From Caryophanales bacterium UBA4869 (lineage in GTDB: Bacteria; Bacillota_I; Bacilli_A; RFN20; CAG-288), in assembly GCA_002399505.1 (NCBI GenBank), contig DHDT01000070.1:388-14744 (forward strand): a stretch of DNA of 14,357 nt. The letters are read 5' to 3'. Every line of letters begins with the position of its first letter. Positions within the stretch are counted from its first letter, which is position 1. Below the pieces are notes generated by a model, which ran no database searches, was not told the DNA's origin, and saw only the letters and a program-made list of their open reading frames with translations. Made by a program: the position numbers and the translations under genes. Below, piece by piece: positions 6,589-12,983 of the stretch.

Positions 6589-9318
6589 CTAACTCTTTAT
6601 CTTGCGGTTCTTAATAAGGAGTGCGACTCCCACTAAAGCGGCTGCACCGATAATCGAAGATACAGCTACTATACTTCCGCCGCATCCACCTGAGGTGTTA
6701 TCGGTTGAAGAAGACGAGGATGACGACGAAGATGAAGATGAGGATGAGGTTGAAGAGGAGGAATCACCAGGTTCGACTGGCGGAATCGGCTTCGGGTCAG
6801 CATTAGCGACATAGAGAGAGAAAGTGGCTTCATCGCCGATTTTATTCTTGGCGGAGGCAACGATAGCGAAAGTGTAGTTTCCGGCCTTTGTCGGAGTGCC
6901 GGAGATCTGACCATCGGCAGAAAGAGTCAATCCCTCAGGAAGAGAACTTCCTTCCTTCAGAGCATAGGTGATATTTGAAGCACCCTGAGCGGTATCGACC
7001 ATCGAGAAGAACTCTTCTCCTTCTTTTCCATAAGGAAGTTCGGCTTCCTGATAAGAAAGACTGACCGATATCTTGAACTCAGCTTCAACAGAGAGAGCAT
7101 TTTCTGCAGTGGCTATGACTGTAAAGGCCTTATCGGTAACTGTCTCTTTAGGTTTTCCGGTTATGAATCCGCCCTTAGTTAGGATCAATCCCTTAGGAAG
7201 AGCATTTTCATCCTTTAAGGTATAAGTGACAGCTGACTGTGAAGTGGCAAGAGGAAGATGAACGACATAAGACTGATTTAATTTTCCGGTGGGAAGTCTT
7301 CCTTCAGTCAGAGACTCAGAGGAGAAGTCAAGACTCTCATAAGAAGAGAGAGTGAAAGTGACAGAGGCAGTGTCGAAGCCTTCGGCATCGGCATTGACCT
7401 TGATTTCATAGTCTTGGAAGGAATAGGTGGGTGTTCCGGAAATGAGACCGTCAGCTGAAAGAGAGAGACCGGCCGGAAGAGAACCGAATTTATTTAATGA
7501 GTAAGTTATAGCAGGGCCTTCAACTCCGGGATCACTTCCCGGAATATGAATTCTGGCATCGGCGACAGAGACAGAATATTCTTCTCCGCGCTTAGCATTC
7601 TTCAAAGCGGTGTCAGTCACCTGATAAACGATGGAGCCGGTGGCTTTTCCAATACTCAATGAGAAGGTAGCGACTCGTGAACGGTTTTTGGCAGTGGCAG
7701 CGACCTTGAAAATCTGGTTGTTGGCAAGCTCAGAGGGAGTTCCCGAAAGCTGACCATCGGCAGAAAGAGTAAGTCCTAAAGGCAAAGTAGTGTTTCCAGC
7801 CAGAGAATAAGTGACATCAGCGGCAGTGCCGGTAGGATAATCGGCAGTGTTCAAAATGGCAGTAGCCAAGTTAGCGGTGTAGGGAATATAGATAGTTCCT
7901 GTTTCCAGGGCTTTTCCTGTATATTCAGAGACAAAGTAGGGAGCAGCAGGACTGAGTCCTGTATTCATGGCATTGGAATTGGCATTGAAGTAGAGAATGC
8001 CTTTTGAGGCATTTCTCAAAGCAGTAAGAGTAGTTCCAGTTCCTAGATTGTAGGTAATAGGATAGTCAGTAGAAGAACCTAGAACCAGGTTGCCGCCGGC
8101 TCTGATCATCTGATTGACATTGGTCTTGTAACTTCTGATAGCATCAGTGACGACACAGCCTTCGAATCCCCATTCTTCTTTGAGAATTCCGGTCAGAAGG
8201 TTGTAATTTCCGCCAGCCCAGGTGGTGCCAATTCGGTTGAAGGAAGACATGATGCCTTTGGTCTTACCGACCTTAACTGCAATTTCAAAAGGACGGAAAT
8301 AGATTTCTCTCATCGACTGTTCATTGGCAAAAGTAGAGACACCTTCACGTTCAGTTTCCTGTTCGTTTATGGCAAAGTGTTTGACATAGGGAAGAAGACC
8401 TTTATCCTGAGCGCCCTTGACGGCTTCAGCCGACATATAGCCGGAGATAAGAGGATCTTCGCTGAAGTATTCGAAGTTCCTGCCTCCGAAGGCACTGCGA
8501 TGAGTATTGCAGGCAGGTGCATACCAGCCAAAGATTCTCGTCACATTGCCGCCGTTTCCCCAGAGAGCCTGATTGCCCATCAGTTTTCCCATCTCATACG
8601 AGAGGTCTTTATTCCAAGTTGAGGCTAAGAGGACTTCAGAGCACCAGGAGTTATAGGAGCCAGATCCGGCACCTAAGCCAAAGCCGGCAGGGCCATCGGC
8701 GTTAGGAGTCTCAGTGATACCTAATTCAGTATCGTTGATTCCGGAGTTGTATCCCTTATTGGCAACTAAGGCGATCATCTTCTCCTGAGTCAGCTGATTC
8801 ATATAGGTATCCCATTTTTCATCATCATAGGGTAAACCGATCATGCCAGTCAGCTTGAGGTTAGAAGGAACACCGGTTGTCGGTATCGTCTCAGTGAAAT
8901 AGGGCTGTCCTTCATCGGCGACATTGTTGTTGGAATTGGACTGCCACTGATAGATCTTGATTCTCAGACTTTCGGAAACGCTGATCTTGCCGGCGGTAGT
9001 GGGGAAAGTGGAAGTGAAATCGGAGCGGGAAAGATACTTTTCTTTTAAATCAGAAGTGACAACATCACTGACATCATCGAATTTATTGGAGATAGCATTT
9101 CCTGAAGCCTCATCTGTTTCATACTTGACAGTTTCAGCGACATTCAAAGAGACTTTAGAGAGAGATTCATGAGCGTTCTTCATCAGCTTGATGTCATACT
9201 GACCAGCTTCCAGTTCATAGCCTTTGAATTCATTTTTGTTAGCGTCGGAGAAGTCATAGGAAGCCATGTCTCTGGCCTTGATGGTCAGTTTGACATCTTC
9301 GGAAGCACCAGGCTCCAA
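6589..9318 (-). CDS. 5'-truncated GH3 glycosidase of permuted domain order, with Ig-like repeats and C-terminal membrane anchor (probable remnant)
   Basis: The protein frame is open from 9360, just after an in-frame TAA at 9361-9363; the first usable codon is a TTG at 9318 (909 residues) with no ribosome site. It begins mid-way in an FnIII-like domain (1-60). The GH3 TIM barrel follows (about 155-440) with KHFAINEQETER (313-324) and the nucleophile segment GFEGCVVTD (D392). In permuted GH3 enzymes the alpha/beta sandwich (GH3_C) precedes FnIII; here it and any signal peptide are missing. The C-terminal half has four putative-Ig (He_PIG-like) repeats with LSADGxISGTP signatures (about 470-840), a Pro stretch, a Ser tract (853-871), a membrane helix (about 880-902) and a basic tail KNRKIKS, with no LPXTG. 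The intact parent would be a surface beta-glucosidase or xylosidase. This copy probably lacks the acid/base domain and export signal. Misassembly is an alternative. Confidence 0.8.
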   Translation of the reverse strand: MEPGASEDVKLTIKARDMASYDFSDANKNEFKGYELEAGQYDIKLMKNAHESLSKVSLNVAETVKYETDEASGNAISNKFDDVSDVVTSDLKEKYLSRSDFTSTFPTTAGKISVSESLRIKIYQWQSNSNNNVADEGQPYFTETIPTTGVPSNLKLTGMIGLPYDDEKWDTYMNQLTQEKMIALVANKGYNSGINDTELGITETPNADGPAGFGLGAGSGSYNSWCSEVLLASTWNKDLSYEMGKLMGNQALWGNGGNVTRIFGWYAPACNTHRSAFGGRNFEYFSEDPLISGYMSAEAVKGAQDKGLLPYVKHFAINEQETEREGVSTFANEQSMREIYFRPFEIAVKVGKTKGIMSSFNRIGTTWAGGNYNLLTGILKEEWGFEGCVVTDAIRSYKTNVNQMIRAGGNLVLGSSTDYPITYNLGTGTTLTALRNASKGILYFNANSNAMNTGLSPAAPYFVSEYTGKALETGTIYIPYTANLATAILNTADYPTGTAADVTYSLAGNTTLPLGLTLSADGQLSGTPSELANNQIFKVAATAKNRSRVATFSLSIGKATGSIVYQVTDTALKNAKRGEEYSVSVADARIHIPGSDPGVEGPAITYSLNKFGSLPAGLSLSADGLISGTPTYSFQDYEIKVNADAEGFDTASVTFTLSSYESLDFSSESLTEGRLPTGKLNQSYVVHLPLATSQSAVTYTLKDENALPKGLILTKGGFITGKPKETVTDKAFTVIATAENALSVEAEFKISVSLSYQEAELPYGKEGEEFFSMVDTAQGASNITYALKEGSSLPEGLTLSADGQISGTPTKAGNYTFAIVASAKNKIGDEATFSLYVANADPKPIPPVEPGDSSSSTSSSSSSSSSSSSSSTDNTSGGCGGSIVAVSSIIGAAALVGVALLIKNRKIKS
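6706..6762 (-). repeat. Poly-serine coding tract (TCN triplet low complexity)
   Basis: Nineteen consecutive codons give four Ser, one Thr and fourteen Ser. All four TCN codons are mixed (TCA, TCC, TCT, TCG), so it is not a pure repeat of one triplet. It forms the flexible linker between the Ig-like repeats and the membrane helix of the GH3 protein. Confidence 0.85.
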
Positions 9319-9365
9319 AGAAGAAGTCTTGCCGAAAGCGCCTAAGACAACATAAGACTGTTAGT

Positions 9366-10634
9366 TTATTGGTCTTTTCTTTCAGCGATTGTGCCGGCTA
9401 AAAAATCAGTTATCTCATTATCAAAGTTGATGATGAGATAAGTAGGCTTTCCGTATTTGTTATTCGTATATTTTTGAATGTGTTCTCTTATTTCCTGCTG
9501 ACCTTGAATGTTATCGACCTCCGGGGGCATGACTAAATCAAAGATGACATTCACGTAACTTGGGGCCGAGAGGATTCTAAAGTCGTGCATGGTCACTTTT
9601 ACTTTATAGCTTTTCAAAGCTTCTTCGACACAGGATTTATATTTGTTTGTGTCAGGATCGTTGATATAGACCGGGTCCATATGAACAGTGAGGTTTATGC
9701 CAAGTTTTGCATAGACTTCTTTTTCTATTTCGTCGCATAACTCATGGGACATTATGACATCGGCTCTGGCATCCACTTCGACGTGGATGACGGCAAAGAT
9801 GACATTGCCGTAATAATGCATAGTGAGGTCATGCATGCCTAGAGCACGCTTATGAGACATGACTAACGTAATTAGCTTATTGATAAGATCCTGATCTGGT
9901 TTCTGTCCGATAAGAATATTGATGGCACCCTTCATGATTCCAATACCTGAGACAATGACAAGGATCGCTACAGCTATAGTGAAGAAGCAGTCGACTGTGA
10001 AGCCGGTGAAATAGGTGATGATGACTCCGACAATGACAAGTGAAGTCGAGATGACATCATTGAGAGAATCCTTTCCTAAGGCGCTAAGCTGCATCGAATC
10101 GATCTTCTTTCCTAGAGAAAAATATAAAAGAGCCTGAAGGATTTTCACAAAGATGGCAAAGGCTAAGATAGAGAGAGTGACGACATATACCGTATAGCCG
10201 TTAGGACCGGTAAAGGTACTGTCAATCACTGGTTTTCCAGTAGCCTGTATACTTTCGATAAAGGCGACCAAATCAAGTATTCCCTGGTACATCATGACAA
10301 CACCTAAAGCCAGAATGACACAGCTGATGACTAAGGAGATGACATATTCCATTCTCTGATGACCGAAAGGATGATCGGCATCAGCCTGTTTTGCCGCTAT
10401 CTTGAATCCGAATATGGAAAGAAAGTTATTTCCGAAATCTGATAAGTTGTTCACGGAGTCGGCGATGATGGAATAGATATTCAGGATGATACCGACAGTG
10501 ATCTTGGCTATGAACAGAAGGAAATTAGTTATCAGACCAAAGAAAGAGCCTAATAATCCGTACTTCTTCCTGACTTTCTGATCTTTTGTGTTTTTATAGT
10601 CTTTGACAAAAAGCTTCAGTAATAATTCAGTCAT
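9366..10634 (-). CDS. Cation diffusion facilitator (CDF) family metal exporter, possibly Mn2+
   Basis: This 422-residue integral membrane protein of the CDF family exports divalent metal in exchange for protons. The N-terminal membrane domain (about 28-245) contains ADSVNNLSD (58-66) and the linker motif HPFGHQRMEYV (88-98) after TM2, and GKDSLND (187-193) in TM5. The metal site therefore reads N62/D66 with D189/D193. An Asn in the TM2 site is the pattern described for Mn-type CDFs rather than the His/Asp of Zn types, so Mn2+ is suggested but not proven. The C-terminal part is longer than the usual ~300-residue protein: two similar cytoplasmic domains (about 268-323 and 350-407) lie in tandem. 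The ATG has AGGAAG at 10643-10648, 8 nt upstream. The stop is 5 bp before the open frame of the truncated GH3 gene, and no terminator lies between. Confidence 0.9.
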   Translation of the reverse strand: MTELLLKLFVKDYKNTKDQKVRKKYGLLGSFFGLITNFLLFIAKITVGIILNIYSIIADSVNNLSDFGNNFLSIFGFKIAAKQADADHPFGHQRMEYVISLVISCVILALGVVMMYQGILDLVAFIESIQATGKPVIDSTFTGPNGYTVYVVTLSILAFAIFVKILQALLYFSLGKKIDSMQLSALGKDSLNDVISTSLVIVGVIITYFTGFTVDCFFTIAVAILVIVSGIGIMKGAINILIGQKPDQDLINKLITLVMSHKRALGMHDLTMHYYGNVIFAVIHVEVDARADVIMSHELCDEIEKEVYAKLGINLTVHMDPVYINDPDTNKYKSCVEEALKSYKVKVTMHDFRILSAPSYVNVIFDLVMPPEVDNIQGQQEIREHIQKYTNNKYGKPTYLIINFDNEITDFLAGTIAERKDQ

Positions 10635-10672
10635 AATTGTTTCTTCCTGGTAAATTTCCTTGAAATGTCATT

Positions 10673-10701
10673 AGTATATCTCTTTTAGAGATAAATGCTA
10701 A
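10673..10701 (-). promoter_or_regulatory. Sigma-A type promoter of the CDF gene
   Basis: Minus-strand TTAGCA (10696-10701) and TATACT (10673-10678) are spaced exactly 17 bp apart. The -10 ends about 38 nt before the CDF start, leaving a leader of roughly 30 nt. The spacer is occupied by a palindrome (10677-10693). Confidence 0.6.
10677..10693. promoter_or_regulatory. Palindromic candidate operator in the divergent promoter region
   Basis: TATCTC-TTTTA-GAGATA is a perfect 6+6 inverted repeat with a 5-bp centre. It fills the spacer of the CDF promoter and overlaps its -10, the classic position for a repressor. The regulator is not encoded in the window and cannot be named from sequence alone. 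Confidence 0.5.
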
Positions 10702-10719
10702 ATTTTATCTTCTAACGTT

Positions 10720-10730
10720 TATAATATAAT
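10720..10730 (+). promoter_or_regulatory. -10 element(s) next to the start codon: likely leaderless promoter
   Basis: Two overlapping TATAAT boxes (10720-10725 and 10725-10730) end 9 and 4 nt before the ATG at 10735. A transcript starting the usual 6-8 nt downstream would begin at or within a few bases of the ATG. No Shine-Dalgarno site is present. No good -35 is visible 17 bp upstream. Confidence 0.5.
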
Positions 10731-10734
10731 CATT

Positions 10735-11421
10735 ATGAAAACAAGTAAATATCGAGACATATCTTTCTTGATGAATCAAGAACTCTTAATCAACTACCGA
10801 AGTCTATTTAATAGTCTGGCTTTTACCTTAGCGGTAAAAGAAGTCTTAACCGGTTTAGACAAGCTTACAGTGGAAGAGAAGATCACCGATGAGACAGCCT
10901 TGAAAGTAAGTGAGCAGCAGTCATTATTGTTCCCGCTTATCAACACCTGTCATCCTGACAGCAAAGCCTTAAGCGAAGTCTTGCTCAACTCTTCTATCAT
11001 CACCATGCCTTTGGAAAACGGAATCAATCAAGTCTTTGCCTACCGAGAAGAAAGCCTGGACATCACTTCTTCCTTCCTCGACCCTTATAACAAAGACTAT
11101 GAAGTCTTCAAAGACTCAGTGGAAGAATTCTACCGCCGAACAGTGACAGTATACCGTCTGAAAAGCTGGCTCTCCGATATTTCAGACGGAATCGAACAAT
11201 ACGGAGTAGAACCCTATTTACTGCCTGAAGACTATTCCTTTGACGACAAAGAAGACATTCTCGAAGGCGTCGACACGATGACTTTTGAAGAATTGTCAAA
11301 GGAATTGTCATCTTGTCTGAAAATACAAGACGATGATGATGACAATACGAGCGAAGACAAATATAATCTTATCAGCATCAAAACAGTCATCGAGACTACC
11401 TTGCTTAAGAAAGGCAAATAA
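10735..11421 (+). CDS. Unrecognised acidic protein, first gene of a two-gene operon
   Basis: I do not recognise this 228-residue protein. It has no signal peptide, no membrane helix and no catalytic motif I can name. The first ~150 residues look mainly helical, with several Tyr-Arg-rich stretches (for example EEFYRRTVTVYRLKSWL, 130-146). The C-terminal part is very acidic, with an Asp run at 199-203, and ends in a basic tail (KKGK). The ATG at 10735 has no ribosome site but sits directly after a double TATAAT, suggesting leaderless translation; an internal ATG at 10771 is a fallback start and also lacks a ribosome site. It is divergent from the CDF transporter gene, and its stop is 1 nt from the next ATG, so the two plus-strand genes are probably co-translated and functionally linked. 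Codon use looks like that of the neighbours, so I see no sign of recent transfer. Confidence 0.75.
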   Translation: MKTSKYRDISFLMNQELLINYRSLFNSLAFTLAVKEVLTGLDKLTVEEKITDETALKVSEQQSLLFPLINTCHPDSKALSEVLLNSSIITMPLENGINQVFAYREESLDITSSFLDPYNKDYEVFKDSVEEFYRRTVTVYRLKSWLSDISDGIEQYGVEPYLLPEDYSFDDKEDILEGVDTMTFEELSKELSSCLKIQDDDDDNTSEDKYNLISIKTVIETTLLKKGK

Positions 11422-11422
11422 C

Positions 11423-11932
11423 ATGATCACAGATACGACAAACCGCCCCGATATCGGGACTCCGGAAGAAGCCAAAAAGAAGATGGTTGAGTCTTATGCC
11501 TCCTTCCTTGATTCAGCTGCCAAATTCGTTACTTTAGCTGATTTCTATACTGACCCTGTCAATGAAGGTCAGACCTTAGGAACTGATTTCCGAGATAAAT
11601 ACAACACTAATTATCAGAAACTGAAGGTCTCTTCAGTAGATGATTTTTGTTATTCTCTGTCTTTCTTCACTTTGATCTTCCTCGATTACATCGACGACGT
11701 CAAAGAAAACCTCAGCCAATATAAAACTATCCTGGCTGGTCAAGACGCTGACCTCTCAGACTATGACAAAGCCTGTGACCTGCTTGCCATAAGAGATGAG
11801 TTCACCGACTTGGAAAAAGTATTGAATGATGTCAATCTGACTATCGCCGATGAAAGAATCGCCGAGACAAACTATGGTGATCCCGATTACGATGCTTCGG
11901 CAAAGGCATTAGATGCCAGACGTTTCGACTAG
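11423..11932 (+). CDS. Unrecognised acidic helical protein, second gene of the operon
   Basis: I do not recognise this 169-residue protein. It is soluble, acidic and predicted mostly helical by eye: an amphipathic N-terminal helix (EEAKKKMVESYASFLDSAAKF, 15-35), a hydrophobic patch SLSFFTLIFLDYIDDV (78-93) that is short for a membrane helix, and a charged region from about 111 on. The frame extends 30 codons further upstream inside the preceding gene, but the ATG at 11423 is preferred because AAAGG (11410-11414) stands 8 nt before it and it follows the previous stop by 1 nt. Translation is probably coupled to the first gene. Its stop lies 7 bp from the 3' end of the convergent glycosyltransferase gene. 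The operon terminator lies inside that neighbour. Function unknown; a two-component complex with the preceding product is only a guess. Confidence 0.75.
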   Translation: MITDTTNRPDIGTPEEAKKKMVESYASFLDSAAKFVTLADFYTDPVNEGQTLGTDFRDKYNTNYQKLKVSSVDDFCYSLSFFTLIFLDYIDDVKENLSQYKTILAGQDADLSDYDKACDLLAIRDEFTDLEKVLNDVNLTIADERIAETNYGDPDYDASAKALDARRFD

Positions 11933-11939
11933 TCTTTCA

Positions 11940-12983
11940 TCACTTCATTGATTCTAGAATAACTTTAGAGAGGTGCTTACCCGTAATCACCTCTTTTTTA
12001 ATGCGACTGACGTTTTCTCTCATCTTCGAGTATTCGTACAAGTCGACTTTCGATAAGGCCGGAGCCACATCAAAAAGAGAGTCGACAGCAATACCAATCT
12101 TGTTATCTTCAACAAACTTGGCAATAGAACTATCCTTCCAGACAATGACCGGTTTTCCACTTGCCATATAAAGACCGAATTTATGAGAAGTATTGATTTT
12201 GAGGTATTTTCCGAAGTTCCCAGAGCAGTTTTTAGCTGATTTTCCGTCCCAGACTAGGCCAAACTTCCCGTCGAGAATACTGACGAGCTTTTCCGGCGGA
12301 TACTGACCGCTGAAATTTCCCCGATATGTCTCACTCATTCCTTTGCCGTATAAATTGAATCCGGCATTGACTAAGTCATTGGGAATCTCACTGATAAAAG
12401 ATGACTTCCAGAGATTGCCGGCAAAACAGACTAAAGCGTTGAGATGCTGGTTATCATAATCAGGGCACAGATAATCCCAATAGCAGTAATCTACTTTCCT
12501 GACGTTCTTTGAGACTAAAAGCCCGTTTTCCAAGACCTTATCCATAGCAAAAGAAGCCGATATCAGACAATAGCCCATATCAAGACAGGTGGAATCAGTC
12601 ATATTCAAAATCGGATTCTGAAATCTGACTCCGTCAAGATCATGGATAAAGAAAATGACTTTGACTCCTAATGTTCTTGCATAAGACACTATTTTGCTAT
12701 AACCGGCAAACTTGATGGAAAAAGGAAAATCCATAAACAGATAATCACCGGAATGACATTTTTCATCGATCAGATTGATTATCTCACTGACATAATCTCC
12801 TAAGACGTCTTTGTTAGAGGCGAAATACTTCACTTTCTCATCGTTGAGAGTGATTTTTCTTGTCGTCAAAGGAAGAAAACCTAAAGAAGTATAGATTTTA
12901 TGTAAGTCATCACGCGACTTGTTCAGGGCATTGTAGCCAATACCCATAATCTTGAAATCGGGAATGAAGAAGGCCTGACTCAT
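11940..12983 (-). CDS. GT-B glycosyltransferase of the Gtf3 / beta-1,6-galactofuranosyltransferase type
   Basis: This 347-residue protein resembles the Gtf3/galactofuranosyltransferase-like family (Gtf3 of streptococcal adhesin glycosylation, capsule galactofuranosyltransferases). Seen: FFIHDLDGVR (111-120), the end of the N-terminal Rossmann domain; CFAGNLWKSSF (186-196), which opens the second domain; FGLVWDG (241-247); and YLKINTSHKFGLYMASGKPVIVW (260-282), the nucleotide-sugar-binding block of the family. No membrane segment is present, so it acts in the cytoplasm at the membrane face or on a cytosolic acceptor. Donor and acceptor cannot be fixed from sequence. The start ATG overlaps the FGGY kinase stop (ATGA) and has AGGA at 12992-12995, 8 nt upstream, so the two genes are coupled. 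The 3' end encodes, on the opposite strand, the terminator of the converging operon. Confidence 0.82.
   Translation of the reverse strand: MSQAFFIPDFKIMGIGYNALNKSRDDLHKIYTSLGFLPLTTRKITLNDEKVKYFASNKDVLGDYVSEIINLIDEKCHSGDYLFMDFPFSIKFAGYSKIVSYARTLGVKVIFFIHDLDGVRFQNPILNMTDSTCLDMGYCLISASFAMDKVLENGLLVSKNVRKVDYCYWDYLCPDYDNQHLNALVCFAGNLWKSSFISEIPNDLVNAGFNLYGKGMSETYRGNFSGQYPPEKLVSILDGKFGLVWDGKSAKNCSGNFGKYLKINTSHKFGLYMASGKPVIVWKDSSIAKFVEDNKIGIAVDSLFDVAPALSKVDLYEYSKMRENVSRIKKEVITGKHLSKVILESMK
11969..11999 (+). terminator. Intrinsic terminator of the plus-strand operon, inside the convergent gene
   Basis: AGAGGTG (11969-11975) pairs with CACCTCT (11988-11994), and the stem is extendable by a G-U and an A-U pair. 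It encloses a 12-nt loop and is followed by a run of T (11994-11999). It ends transcription about 65 bp past the 11932 stop, within the last 20 codons of the opposite-strand glycosyltransferase. Confidence 0.8.

Noticed and set aside
6602..6814. Plus-strand frame encoding a Glu/Asp-rich peptide
   Set aside because: It is the reverse complement of the poly-serine linker; the acidic run is a by-product of TCN codons.
10635..10672. Manganese (yybP-ykoY) riboswitch in the CDF leader
   Set aside because: Only about 30-38 nt lie between the promoter and the start codon, too short for that riboswitch.
10735..11932. Toxin-antitoxin or defence operon
   Set aside because: Tight coupling alone is suggestive, but both proteins are large for a typical pair, both acidic, and carry no nuclease, kinase, acetyltransferase or DNA-binding motif I can see.
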